Shown: positions 23,361-35,443 of the stretch, in pieces
Layout: the number at the start of each line of letters is the position of its first letter
Numbering within the stretch: the stretch's first letter is position 1
Assembly (NCBI GenBank): GCA_030761205.1
Contig: JAULJL010000027.1
Coordinates: 20,400,501-20,464,500 of the forward strand
DNA length: 64,000 bases
Reading direction: 5' to 3'
Source: Fremontodendron californicum
Taxonomy: Eukaryota; Streptophyta; Magnoliopsida; Malvales; Malvaceae
Program-made: the position numbers and the translations under genes
Notes under the pieces: model-generated
Databases searched by the model: none
Told to the model about the DNA's origin: nothing
The model's input: the letters and a program-made list of their open reading frames with translations, nothing else

Positions 23361-25399
23361 TGATGCACCCAAAAGAGTGTATCTTATTTAACCTTGCACT
23401 AAAAAGATAAATTGTAAGTATAGTAGTTAGCAAGGGTCGAGTCCTCAGGGATTGGGTTTTAATTTATAAGTTAATAGTTTAAAACTTAAATTCAAGAACA
23501 ATAAAAGAAAAGGGGGTTTTGAAGCCAGATTTAAACTAAAGTAAATAATAATAATAAGATGCAAGGCGGTATAACCAGCCAATAAAAATATATATACTAA
23601 ATTAGGCGGTATAACCAGCCAATAAAAATATATATACTAAATTAGGCGGTATAACCAGCCAATAAAAATAAATATACTTTTAAAAATAAGCAAACTAAAA
23701 GTAAGAAAACAAGTAAGTAAGAAGAATCAAATATGGAAAATATGGTTAAGGTTTCATTCTCCACCACTAGACCTCATTAAGAATCAATTTCAGATCTATC
23801 AATATCAACCAACTATCAAAGTTAACAACCGTAGATAACAACAAGCTCTGTTATCCCAATCTTTCCTTAGTTTGTCGTTAAATAGAACAAGCTCTCTATT
23901 TAATCTCTAACCATCAAACAACCTAGAATAAGCTCTCTAAGTTCAATTTAATGGCAGCTTTATGATGAGAAAGATAGGTTGATCTAAGCAACAAACACAT
24001 AAGCTCGGATTGTTCAACTTAGGTTATGTTCCACTTTGCAATTATTGAAAACTTGACCATAATCATTAATCACAAATTGCCACTTATGAATAGGAAATCA
24101 AGACAATTACACGGATCAAGACTCCTAGACTAGCAATAGATAATTATCAAGATCTATCTAGTTGTACACCTAAATAAATCAAGACAACATCATGAACAAT
24201 TCTTGTAGAAGAACATAAGCAACTTTGATAGAAAATTAATGATAGATAGAATCTGAAAATCAATCACAAAACATGTCTAGGGCTTTGAAATCACCCTTAA
24301 CCAAATAGAAGTTTAGCCTAGCATAGGCATTGTAAACATAAACATAAAATTAAAGAAAATCTAAGAAGAAAATAAAAGAAAGAAAGAAGAAGAGGAAGAA
24401 TATTAATTATCCAACCTCTTGCTCTCTCTAAAGAAAAAGAAAACTAGAGAAAAGAAAGAAAACTAGAGAAAAGAAAGAAGAAGAAAACTTAGAGAATTTT
24501 ATTAAAATGGCTAATATCCTACCTATGTACAATATGATCCTCTACAATCATCCAAGGCCCTCTATTTATACACATTTTGGAAGGTTAAATGACAAGAGAC
24601 AAGCTTTACAAATTTCAAAGGTAGGTATAATAGGTGGGTGAATTTTTCTAACAATTTTCGTCATATTGTATGACAATTTTGATCAGCCAACTTGATGGTC
24701 GATTTCGTCAATGTTGGAGGCCTGATCTGATCACATGGTCTTCTAGAAAACGGTTCCCCTATCAGTTACGGATCCATAGCCGTTGGAATCAGCTCATTTG
24801 CTGATGTCGATAAGCAGATATGGGCAAAATACGAAAAACATGTCAGCACAGACGTCATTGCACATCAGCCAACTTGATGGTCGATTTCGTCAATATTAGA
24901 GGCCTGATCTGATCATATGGTCTTCTAGAAAAAGGTTCCCGTATCAGTTACGGATCCATAGCCATTGGAATCAGCTCATTTGCTGATGTGGATAAGCAGA
25001 TATGGGCAAAATACGAAAACAGGTCAGCACAGACGTAATTGCACATCAGCCAACTTGATGGTCGATTTCGCTAGGGAAAACGACTCCGTTTCAAGAAGTG
25101 TAAAACATGAAAAAGATAGATATGCCTCTTAGCTTTGCACGGCTACAAATTGCAGCCTTATTGCTTCAGTGAAACTCCAGATATAGCTGATATGGAAAAA
25201 GGTGTCGGAACTGGAACTGAACTGGATTTGCCCTTAATTCTAGTAATCTAAAATCACTCAAAGAAACTTGTGAAAAACACCAAATTACATAAAAATATAA
25301 AAGATCATAAATACAATTAGACTAAACAATAATAACTCGTATTTGACACAAAACAATAATAAAACATAACTAAAAACTATATAATTATACGAGTTATCA
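23361..25399 (-). repeat. E4 right (5') LTR
   Basis: 2,039 bp with three minisatellite units, two U3 blocks and a TATA box at 24563-24570. It differs from the left LTR at about nine substitutions by eye plus one minisatellite unit, roughly 0.5%, so the insertion is young. Confidence 0.92.
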
Positions 25400-25404
25400 G
25401 AGGG

Positions 25405-26976
25405 TTTACTAGAACGATACCCACAAACATTGAAAAACTAAAATATAAATAAACTACATATACTAAAAATATTTATTCCTAATCCTTTCAATACAAATTA
25501 GAGACAATCTTTGAACAAGTCTTATAAACTAATCAATAGCTTAAAGAATTTCACAAAAAATCATGCTTGAATGTAAATTGTTTGAGTTAAGCCAATATTA
25601 ACATAACATATCTCAATCAAAATAGTGCATGTTCAAATTTAATCTCAACTTCTCACATGGGATACCCTCATGATTTTCACTCTTTAAAGTAGTGGTGAAG
25701 TGTTTACACTCAATCAATCTCATGAAAACAGTTCTACCATATTCTTGCTTGTCCACCTATTCTCCACTATTTAGATCATACAACTTCATGAATCAAGAGG
25801 TCTTTAATCAAGGTTGTAATGGGGCCAAGGGGTTTGTAATGTGGTTGACGAACAAAAGGATAAAGATATCACAAAGGTTCCAAAGAGTTCATAAAGTTTA
25901 GAGACATAAAAAGATCATACAAATAAAACTTCTCAAAACTCTTATAAAGCACATAATAACATAGGCTAAATATTCATGTTGAGCCTTTGCATCATTCTAA
26001 CCAACTTTGTAACATCTTTTTCTTTTCTTTAACTAGAAGTTCAAGAGATGATTCATTATATATATATATATTTCATAATATTCCCTTTATTTTTCTCTTG
26101 ACTTTTCTTTTCTTTTCCCCCACACTTATTTCTTGTTTCTAACCCAAATTTTCAATAGATCTTCCTTGTCTTTGCAACATGTCTCAAAACATGCTAATTC
26201 ATCTTTGGAACAAAGGTAAAGATATAAGTATATTTAGGTTAGGGACAAGTTATGGTTACCAAAGAGATAGCTTATTCAATGTAGGCTCAAATTGGTTCAC
26301 TAAGGGTGTGTTCTCTTGGAACATCAATAAGGGATGGTTGTTTGGCCCTGGCTAAAAATCCTAATGCCTCTATCATATTCATGTTGTCACATGCATCAAT
26401 ATAGTCTCAAACGGTTTAAAGCAAGTTCTAGAGAATCATGTAATCATAAGAGCACTCAAGAAAGAAATTAGATTGATTTGTATAATGCATCAATCATTTT
26501 AGGCTCAAAAACTCACAAGGATGATTATACAAGTCAGATTAAGTCTAAACGTGCTTCTTTCTCAATCAACATATCATATTAACATTGGCTCATAAAAAGG
26601 TTGACATCAAGCTCAATTCTCATGAAAATCTTCTCACTAATAAATCTGTTTTAGACTTATGCAATTCATATCTCATCATTGTATTAAAAAGGAACTAAAA
26701 CACACTAAAAAATAATAATAATAATAATAATAATAAAGACTCATATAAAAAAAATAGTAGACAAAAATAAAAGAAATCCTAAATCATTCCCCCCACACTT
26801 AATTCTTACATTGTCCTCAATGTAAGTCTATTAACCCAAATGAAAGAATCATGTGTAAGAGAAAAGAACTAATAACATAAGAATAGGAACAACTAAGACT
26901 CAAAACAAAACAAACTCATGCAACCTAAATAATCCTAAAATACTAAACAAAAATTAACAAGTAAACATAAAAAGAT
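25405..26976 (-). other. E3 3' non-coding region, main part
   Basis: This continues 13120-13287 after the E4 insertion. Polypurine-like G-runs lie near 26117-26125 and 26789-26798. Short TA and AAT microsatellites occur near 26060 and 26710. No gene is seen. Confidence 0.7.
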
Positions 26977-27190
26977 TAAAATCAAACTGACAAGATATGT
27001 CTCAAGTCTCCCTTACTCAGACCTTGTTCAGAATGAATACTTCTAAATTGCTTAAAACACAACAAACTTTTTTTTTTTTTTGAAAAGAAGAAATCAAACT
27101 GACAAGTTATGGCTCAAGTCTCCCTTACTCAGACCTTGTTCAGAATGAATACTTCTAAATTGCTTAAAACACAACAAACTCTTTTTTTTT
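26977..27190 (-). repeat. Tandem repeat, two units, downstream of the E3 LOG gene
   Basis: Same unit as 1564-1920. The units contain CTCAAGTCTCCCTTACTCAG and end in a T-run. Confidence 0.85.
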
Positions 27191-27342
27191 TTAAATTAGC
27201 AAAATATGTCCCTTACCCCATACTAAAATATGACATTGTCCCCAATGTCAAATTTTAAAGGTAGGATTTAGGAGATATTACCTGCAGAGGTTGCTAACCA
27301 CTTATTATAACTGAGACACAACAAACAAAATGTTAGATAATG

Positions 27343-27973
27343 TCACAAAGACAAAGTGCAGTCCACTCCTTGCTCGTCCATATCTCTTTTTCTTTTTCCG
27401 AGCGTTTGCGAAACAACCGTAGCAGATAAACACTCATAAGCTTGGAGCTTTTTGAGTAAATCTTCAATGGTTGTAGCAGAAATTATGGTTCTCCTTGCCT
27501 CTGAAAACATGAATCCATTATCCACAGCATTATCTAAATATGAAAGCAAATTACTAAAGCAAACCAATGGGTTTCTTATTTGTGACCAAAGATGACCAAG
27601 AAGCCACGCAAGCTATTTCTTCCAATGTACCCAGACCTCCTGGTAAAGCAATGAATGCATCGGCAGAATGGTACATGATTGTTATCCGTTCAGGGATACT
27701 CCAGACTTGTATTTCCTTACCCACGGTAGGTCCACAAAAACTTGTGAATAGTTTTGGCACGATTCCTAGAACTGGACTTCCTCCGGCGTGTGCTGCTGTA
27801 GCGACTGCTCCCATTAAACCCGTACTACCGCCTCCATAAATCAACTGGATCTTTTGTTGGGCAAGTATTACTCCAACTCTTATGGATTCATCAGCGAATA
27901 TGTTATTTTTCCCTGGATAAGCACCTCCAAAGACACAAATTTTTTTAATGCGTTGGGACGAAGTACTTTCCAT
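27343..27973 (-). pseudogene. LOG: LOG-family enzyme, E3 copy, broken by a 17-bp deletion
   Basis: Starts at the conserved ATG (27973-27971) with MESTSSQRIKKICVFGGAYP. The glycine loop and PGGLGTLEE signature remain. Relative to the intact E5 copy, 17 bp are missing near 27558, at the codons for NINGYFS, which shifts the frame. The C-terminal third continues in another frame to 27343. The frame is open for 14 further codons upstream (to 28015) through leader sequence. Without the C-terminal part, which helps build the LOG dimer and active site, a functional enzyme is unlikely. Confidence 0.8.
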
Positions 27974-28020
27974 TTTTTTTTTCTTTTTCGAGTGCCTGAA
28001 AGAGAATGAGTACATGGTGT

Positions 28021-28028
28021 AATATATA
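28021..28028 (-). promoter_or_regulatory. TATA-like box, E3 LOG gene
   Basis: Same sequence and spacing as in E1 and E5. Confidence 0.4.
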
Positions 28029-28340
28029 GAGGACTGAGTAGTGAATCAGACAAGAGTAATAATGTCGCCGAAAGTGTATCTGACCTGTCAGAAGAAAATG
28101 TTAACCTAACAAAAGATTTTTGCGTGATTTCAGGAAGAAAATCAAAAAGAGAAGAAAAAATCAACCGTAAAAGACAAATAAAAAAAAATGAGAATAATTA
28201 CACAAATCGAACAACACGTAAATTAAACCAAAATAAAGTTATTGCAAATCAAACCAAAAGCTGAGAAGTCATTTATTGTAGTTGTGATTGTGGCTCACAT
28301 CTTCCTCTGGTTTTACGTCCAGAAACGGCTTAAACGCCTT

Positions 28341-28877
28341 CTATGAGTCGAGGATATGCTTCCCATCCAGTTTTCTTACAAGCTGGCAAACAGGGTCTTT
28401 TAACATAAGATTCCCAAGATGTTGCCATTCCCTTTGGAATTGCGGCCATAAATCAAGAATTTCTCTTTGTACGTCTCCACTAGGATGCGTCTCAAGAGAA
28501 AGTTGGATATTACCCAAATTCTCCTTACTCAGTCCATCCTTAATGAATTCAATTTTATCATCTCGATTAGAGGACGGAATCCCAATAGAACGACATTTAC
28601 CGTTACACGTCCATCGTGCACATTTGTGGCAATTTGAACTCATGCGCTTTGCTCGTCGCTTCTTTGCAAAAGTGCTTCTACCTGTACCTGGTAAATGCAA
28701 AACAGGAAGATATTCATCTTCACGTACCTTGGCTTCAATTATCCAACGTATGTCTCCAGGAATCCCTTTGTGCATAAGCATTCTTAATCTTTCAAATCGA
28801 ATTTGGTAAAGCTTCAGTAAAATATTTCGAGGAAAAGGAGGAAATTGTTTCCGCAATCTTGTGAGAATATCATCCAT
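28341..28877 (-). CDS. Betaflexivirus-like cysteine-rich nucleic-acid-binding protein, cargo gene copy 2
   Basis: 178 codons, open. The layout is the same as at 3082-3618: basic run at residues 67-78, Cys83/Cys86/Cys91/Cys95 retained, and the following IEFIKDGL block retained. It differs from the E5 copy at a handful of residues, including 9, 11, 26, 41, 68 and 75. Most substitutions between the three copies change the amino acid. That fits drift after copying rather than strong purifying selection. A TATA-like box lies 36-43 bp upstream. Confidence 0.6.
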   Translation of the reverse strand: MDDILTRLRKQFPPFPRNILLKLYQIRFERLRMLMHKGIPGDIRWIIEAKVREDEYLPVLHLPGTGRSTFAKKRRAKRMSSNCHKCARWTCNGKCRSIGIPSSNRDDKIEFIKDGLSKENLGNIQLSLETHPSGDVQREILDLWPQFQREWQHLGNLMLKDPVCQLVRKLDGKHILDS

Positions 28878-28912
28878 CCTGAAAAAAAATGAAAAAAAAA
28901 ATGAAAGAGAAA

Positions 28913-28920
28913 TTTATATA
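28913..28920 (-). promoter_or_regulatory. TATA-like box, E3 178-codon gene
   Basis: TATATAAA on the element strand, conserved with E1 and E5. Confidence 0.4.
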
Positions 28921-29381
28921 CAATATCAGTTTTGTGGGTAGCTGATGGAACCGATTTAAATAATCACGGAGTACCGTTATCCGCCATTTAACCGGGGTAA
29001 AAAAAATAATCAAAACAAGGATCAGAAAGAAAAACAACATAAAAAAAAAAACTCAAAAACAAAACACTCTAAATAAAATCCTAAATTCTTCCCCCCACAC
29101 ATAATTTTTACATTGTCATTAATGTAATGCTATTGTCCCCCAATGCAAGAATTATATGTAAGAGAAAAGAACTATTAAACAAAAGAAACTTATGCAGCCT
29201 AAATGAACTTAAAAACAGTAAACACAATTAACAAAGAAACATAAGAAATAAAAATAAAAACAATAAAAATAATAAAAGAAAGAGGAAAAGAAAGAGAAAG
29301 CAAATCTGAATATGGAAGGTTGGCAATTTCATCTTTAATTGGGCTGCCTTCCCAATTAACACTTGAGTTATTGTTTTGAAT

Positions 29382-30320
29382 CTAACCAACACCCTTTCTT
29401 GGCTTTTTAGGTTTGTCAGGCTCATACATGAAATTTCCCAAATTTATGCGTTTGAGAGGAAGCTTTCTTTGCACAACAGTGGATGCATTCTCCATTACAA
29501 GTATTATTCCATCATCCTTGGTGGTGCATATCTCATCGAGGAATGGTGCATCTTTTGGTACTTGTTGAATGACATCCACAAACAAACTGTTTAAGGTTTC
29601 CAGCGTGTCTTGTTCATGTTCATCCTCCTTGAACTTTGCGAATCTACTAGGAAAAGGTGGAGAAGAAACATTAGTAAAAATTGGAATCTCAAACGTTACC
29701 TCAGGTGCCGAAATACTCTTATTTATATTTGTGGCTTCTTTATCCTCAAGAATAGAATCCATCTCTAATTTTGTCTCATCCTCATCTTGTTCCTCATTCC
29801 TCAAGGTCACAATAGTAGCATTCTCCTTTGGGTTAATCATCATTTGGGCAGGGAGTTCTTCAGATCTTTGTGCTACCCATCCCACCATACTACTAGTCAA
29901 TTGGATCATTTGCTTTTCCAAACTCTGGATGCTTGCCCTTGTTTCCTGTTGAAATTGCAAAGTATCAGTAACAAGAGAATAGACAAGATCTTCTAAAGAA
30001 GTACCTGAGTTTTGAGTCATATGTGGTGGTTGAAAAAGATCTGGTTCTTGAGACCATGATTGATTAAATCTAGATGGATGAGTGTAATTGGCATAAGGAT
30101 CTACTTCTTGGTAATTTTTCGAGTAGCCATAATTAGTATGATCCCACCATCCCTCATGGTAAGTGTTTGAGTAATGATCATACTGTTGGTCTTGGAACAC
30201 TTGATGGCCTTGACATCCTTCCATGGCCAATTGTTGAACTGGGGAGGTGAGACTGGCTTGTTGATTCTCCATGTTCATGTATGCCACCAACTCTTCAAGT
30301 GTTAGATTGCTCAATTCCAT
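29382..30320 (-). CDS. R1 gag-like ORF (E3), intact
   Basis: 312 codons from the conserved MELSNLTLEE start; open a further 8 codons upstream through the A-run. About 90% like the E4 protein by eye, and it ends KKPRKGVG. It keeps the YDHYSNTYHEGWWDH, PKENATIVTL and SSPPFPSRFAKF blocks seen in every copy. No capsid, knuckle or protease motif is present. It lies upstream of the two cargo genes on the same strand and is 505 bp from the 178-codon gene. Confidence 0.75.
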   Translation of the reverse strand: MELSNLTLEELVAYMNMENQQASLTSPVQQLAMEGCQGHQVFQDQQYDHYSNTYHEGWWDHTNYGYSKNYQEVDPYANYTHPSRFNQSWSQEPDLFQPPHMTQNSGTSLEDLVYSLVTDTLQFQQETRASIQSLEKQMIQLTSSMVGWVAQRSEELPAQMMINPKENATIVTLRNEEQDEDETKLEMDSILEDKEATNINKSISAPEVTFEIPIFTNVSSPPFPSRFAKFKEDEHEQDTLETLNSLFVDVIQQVPKDAPFLDEICTTKDDGIILVMENASTVVQRKLPLKRINLGNFMYEPDKPKKPRKGVG

Positions 30321-30440
30321 CGTTTTTTTTTTTTTTTTTTTCAAAATTTGATAAGAAAAACCCGTATGTACAAGAAAAATAAAATTAATTACAACTGAAA
30401 ATAAGAATAAACCAATGAACTAATAAACTAAAGAAAGCAA

Positions 30441-30458
30441 TCCCCGGCAACGGCGCCA
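30441..30458 (-). other. Primer binding site, tRNA-Asp type (E3)
   Basis: TCCCCGGCAACGGCGCCA in plus orientation, next to the E3 5' LTR. Confidence 0.8.
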
Positions 30459-30464
30459 AAAACT

Positions 30465-32534
30465 TGATGCACCCAAAAGAGTGTATCTTATTTAACCTTG
30501 CACTAAAAAGATCAATTGTAAGTATAGTAGTTAGCAAGGGTCGAGTCCTCAGGGATTGGGTTTTAGTTTATAAGTTAATAGTTTAAAACTTAAATTCAAG
30601 AACAATAAAAGAAAAGGGGTTTTTGAAATCAGATTTAAACTAAAGTAAATAATAAGAATAAGATGCAAGGCGGTATAACCAGCCAATAAAAATATATATA
30701 CTAAATTAGGCAGTATAACCAGCTAATAAAAATATATATACTAAATTAGGCGGTATAACCAGCCAATAAAAATAAAACAAAGTTAATATACAAATTAGGC
30801 GGTATAACCAGCCAATAAAAATAAATATACTTTTAAAAATAAGCAAACTAGAAAAGTAAGAAAACAAGTAAGTAAGAAGAATCAAATATGAAAAATATGA
30901 TTAAGGTTTCATTCTCCACCACTAGACATCATTAAGAATCAATTTCAGATCTATCAATATCAACCAACTATCAAAGTTAACAACCGTAGATAACAACAAG
31001 CTCTGTTATCCCAATCTTTCCTTAGTTTGTCGTTAAATAGAACAAGCTCTCTATTTAATCTCTAACCATTAAACAACCTAGAATAAGCTCTCTAAATTCA
31101 ATTTAATGGCAGCTTTATGATGAGAAAGATAGGTTGATCTAAGCAACAAACACATAAGCTCGGATTGTTCAACTTAGGTTATGTTCCACTTTGCAATTAT
31201 TGAAAACTTGACCATAATCATTAATCACAAATTGCCACTTATGAATAGGAAATCAAGACAATTACACGGATCAAGACTCCTAGACTAGCAATAGATAATT
31301 ATCAAGATCTATCTAGTTGTACACCTAAATAAATCAAGACAGCATCATGAACAATTCTTGTAGAAGAACATAAGCAACTTTGATAGAAAATTAATGATAG
31401 ATAGAATCTGAAAATCAATCACAAAACATGTCTAGGGCTTTGAAATCACCCTTAACCAAATAGAAGTTTAGCCTAGCATAGGCATTGTAAACATAAACAT
31501 AAAATTAAAGAGAATCTAAGAAGAAAATAAAAGAAAGAAAGAAGAAGAAGAAGAATATTAATTATCCAACCTCTTGCTCTTTCTAAAGAAAAAGAAAACT
31601 AGAGAAAAGAAAGAAGAAGAAAACTTAGAGAATTTTATTATAATGGCTAATATCCTACCTATGTACAATATGATCCCCTACAATCATCCAAGGCCCTCTA
31701 TTTATACACATTTTGGAGGGCTAAATGACAAGAGACAAGCTTTACAAATTTCAAAGGTAGGTATAATAGGTGGGTGCATTTTTCTAACAATTTTCGTCAT
31801 ATTGTATGACAATTTTGATCAGCCAACTTGATGGTCGATTTTGTCAATTTTGGAGGACTGATCTGATCACATGGTCTTCTAGAAAAAGGTTCCCCTATCA
31901 GTTACGGATCCATAGCTGTTGGAATCAGCTCATTTGCTGATGTGGATAAGCAGATATGGGCAAAATACGAAAACAGGTCAGCACAGACGTCATTGCACAT
32001 CAGCCAACTTGATGTTCGATTTCGTCAATATTAGAGGCCTGATCTGATCATATGGTCTTCTAGACAAAGGTTCCCGTATCAGTTACGGATCCATAGCCAT
32101 TGGAATCAGCTCATTTGCTGATGTGGATAAGAAGATATGGGCAAAATACGAAAACAGGTCAGCACAGACGTCATTGCACATCAGCCAACTTGATGGTCGA
32201 TTTCGCTAGGGAAAACGACTCCTTTTCAAGAAGTGTAAAACATGAAAAAGATAGATATGCCTCTTAGCTTTGCACGGCTACAAATGTCAGCCTTATTGCT
32301 TCAGTGAAACTCCAGATATAGCTGATATGGCAAAAGGTGTCGAAACTGGAACTGAACTGGATTTGCCCTTAATTCTAGTAATCTGAAATCACTCAAAGAA
32401 ACTTGTGAAAAACACCTAATTACATAAAAATATAAAAGATCATAAACACAATTAGACTAAACAATAATAACTCGTATTTGACACAAAACAATAATAAAAC
32501 ATAACTAAAAACTATATAATTATACGAGTTATCA
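30465..32534 (-). repeat. E3 5' LTR
   Basis: 2,070 bp, TG...CA termini, four minisatellite units, two U3 blocks and a TATA box at 31699-31706. The right neighbour is E2 RT coding sequence, with no polypurine tract, so this is an insertion edge. Confidence 0.92.
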
Positions 32535-35336
32535 CACTTGGACTGGGCTCACCCATTTGCTATCCGAGATAGGATAGATCACTCCAACATCTAGGAGCTT
32601 CAGTATCTCCTTTTTCACAACCTCCATCATAGGAGGGTTCAATCTTCTTTGGCCTTCTCTTGTTGGTTTGGACCCCTCCTCTAGCAAAATCCGGTGCATG
32701 CACATGGATGGGCTTATTCCCTTGATATCGGCAATTGTCTAACCAATTGCTGTTTTATGCTCTCTAAGCACCCAGATAAGTCGCTCTTCTTGTAAAGGTG
32801 TGAGCTCTTTGGCAATGATGACAGGTAGTGTGTCCTTTTCACCTAAGAACGCATATTTCAAGTGGTTCGGTAGTGGTTTCAACTCTAAAGTTGGTGCCTG
32901 CAAAATGGAAGGTAGAAGTTTCTCATTAGATAATTGCAAATCAATAAATGAAACATCAAACCTTGCATCTTTAGGTGGCAGTGAGTGTAAAGATTCTAGT
33001 GCCCCTTCCACATGGTCACTCAAGGCTAGTTCCCCTTTAGCATTCCCCATTCCGAGATGTTTGCTAAGGACTATCTCCACAGTATCTTCACCATCTAGCT
33101 CATAAGCTTGCTGCACTAGTGAGTCAATTATATCAATATTAAAAACAGAATGCACATCACTAGGATATCTCATGGCCTCAAAAATGTTAAAGCGAATTAT
33201 TTCACCACCAAATTCCATAGTTAAAGTGCTATCATGTACATCTATTTTAGTTCTTGCTGTTTTCAAGAATGGTCTCCCTAATAGAATAGGTGTGGGATTA
33301 GAAGACATCTCATCTTCCATCTCAATAACATAAAAGTCAGCGGGAAAAACCAATTCATTAACCTGTGCAAGAACGTCTTCTACAACTCCTCTTGGATAAG
33401 TGTTAGAACGATCAGCAAGTTGTATTATAACACCGGTTTCCTCTAATGGTCCTAGATTCAATGAAGCATAAATTGAATATGGCATGACATTAATAGATGC
33501 CCCTAGATCTAGCATAGCACGCTCAAACCTGGTGTTGCCTATCTTACAAGGAATGATAAACATACCTGGATCCTTGCATTTAGGTGGGAGTTTCTTTTGA
33601 AGAACAGCTGACACATTCTCCCCCACACTTACCTTTTCGTTCCATTTCAACTTCCGTTTAGATGTGCACAACTCTTTTAGGAACTTGGCATATCTTGGCA
33701 CTTGCTTGATAGCATCTAGTAAAGGAATGTTCACCTCTACTTTTCGGAAGGTTTCCAAAATTTCCTTCTCTTGCTCCTCCTTCTTGGACTTTGCTAACCT
33801 GCTAGGAAAAGGTGGAGGAGTTATATAAGAAGGAAAGGATGGTTTAGGAATTACCTTTTTTAGTGGCTCGTTGGGATGTGAAGAGGATGCCATGGTATTG
33901 TTCTCCCCTTGAGCACTATCATTGTGTGGTGTCTCTAGCTGTTTCCCACTTCTTAAAGTTATAGCATTGGCATTCTCTCTTGGATTCACTATGGTTTGGG
34001 AAGGTAATTTCCCAGAATCCCTTGCTTGCATTTGACTCAGGGTTGTTGCCAATTGCCCCATCTGAGCCTCTAAGTTTCGGATACTTACCTTTGTCTATCT
34101 TGATTCCTGTTGAAGTTGAATTGTATTAGTAGTAAGGGTTTTGACAAGATCTTCAAGAGTCTCACCTGAACTTTTTTGTGGTGGCACTTGTTGTCGGGTT
34201 TGATATGGTTGTTGCACTCTTTGCTGAAAACCCGGTGGCCTATTGTCAAATGTTGGAGGAACAGCTTGTGATTGGTTCCCTCCATAATTGAAGTTTGGAT
34301 GATCCCTCCATCCTGGATTGTATGTGTTTGAGTAGGGATCATATTTCCTTGGTTGGTTCTGAAAGCCACCCATGGCATTCACATGTTCATTGGTGTCTTC
34401 TTGAAGTGTTGGACACATATCAGTTTGGTGCCCCATGTTTGAACATATGCCACAAGCCTTTAGTTGCTGTATATTACCTACAACCAGTTGTTGAACAAGA
34501 GAAGTCAGTTTATCAAATTTTTGTTCAAGGGATGATATACTTACCTCATTAACTCTCTTGGGTTGTGGTGGTGGATCTCGTCTCATTGAGAATTGTTGAG
34601 AATTGGCTGCCATGTTGGAGATTAGAGTTCTAGCAGCCCTGGGAGTCTTATCAACTAGAGCTCCCCCACTAGCGGCATCAATCATACTTCTCTCCATGGG
34701 CATGAGACCTTCATAGAAGTATTGGATGAGAAGTTGTTCACTTATCTGATGGTGTGGACATGATGCACAAAGTTTCTTGAACCTCTCCCAATATTCATAT
34801 AAGGACTCTCCATTGTATTACCTAATCCCACATATCTCTTTTCTAATGTTGGCAGCCTTAGATGCTGGGAAATACCTTTCCAAGAATGCTTTCTTCATAT
34901 CATTCCATGTAGTGATGGTCCCGGATGGTAGATAGTAGAGCCATTCCTTTGCTGAATCAGCTAGAGAGAATGGGAAGGCTCTCAACTTAACTTGCTCTTC
35001 CGTGAGTCCTGTTGGTCTCATGCTTGAGCAAACTACATGGAATTCCTTGAGGTGCTTATTTGGATCCTCTCCTGCAAAACCATGAAAAGTTGGGAGAAGA
35101 TGAATCAAAACAGATTTTATTTCAAAAGCTACCTCAAGATTAGCATATTCAATGCATAATGGTTGTTGATCCAAGTCCGGAGCGGCTAGCTCCTTGAGAG
35201 TTCGGTTGTCAGCTGCTGCCGTCTCTCCTTGCTCCTCTTGGATGTTTTGGATCAACTCCTCGATTGGTTGTTGGTGAGAAGTTATAAATTCCCGAATTCT
35301 CCTAAGTCTTAAGTCTTCTTCAGGAGCTTGGAACAT
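32535..35336 (-). pseudogene. gag-pol: E2 gag, aspartic protease and start of RT (Athila lineage), three stop codons
   Basis: One frame runs from the ATG at 35336 to the E3 insertion edge at 32535. It is broken only by stops at 34818-34820, 34095-34097 and 32739-32741. Gag: FHGFAGEDPNKHLKEFH capsid-type segment, then a CX2CX4HX4C zinc knuckle (CGICSNMGHQTDMC), then a Gln/Asn-rich linker. Protease: catalytic DLGAS in MLDLGASINVMP. The stop after HKTAIG replaces an expected Trp and the one after EICGIR an expected Gln. Both fit C-to-T or G-to-A changes. The 3' end stops at SPVQV and the frame resumes at about 11098. Confidence 0.88.
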
Positions 35337-35419
35337 TCACTAATAAAAAAAATAAGAAAGTAAATAATTAGAACAGAAAATAAGAATAAACCAATAAACT
35401 AATAGACTAAAGAAAGCAA

Positions 35420-35437
35420 TCCCCGGCAACGGCGCCA
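35420..35437 (-). other. Primer binding site, tRNA-Asp type (E2)
   Basis: Identical to the R1 sites, so E2 and R1 elements prime on the same tRNA. Confidence 0.8.
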
Positions 35438-35443
35438 AAAACT

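Larger units (their letters stand above)
13288..25399 (-). mobile_element. E4: tandem R1 element, LTR-internal-LTR-internal-LTR
   Basis: Three LTRs (13288-15375, 18349-20387, 23361-25399) flank two internal regions of equal length (2,973 bp each: 15376-18348 and 20388-23360). The whole unit has one 5-bp TSD, GAGGG (13283-13287 and 25400-25404), so a single insertion was later duplicated. It has no cargo genes. Each internal region holds only a gag-like ORF. Confidence 0.92.
11099..32534 (-). mobile_element. E3: R1 element with LOG and 178-codon cargo, interrupted by E4
   Basis: 5' LTR 30465-32534, primer site, gag-like ORF, 178-codon gene, broken LOG gene and tail to 25405. The E4 insertion follows (TSD GAGGG), then the last 168 bp of internal sequence (13120-13287) and the 3' LTR (about 11099-13119). 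It inserted into the RT region of E2. The outer tip of the 3' LTR and the adjoining E2 sequence were deleted, so its own TSD cannot be read. Confidence 0.85.
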
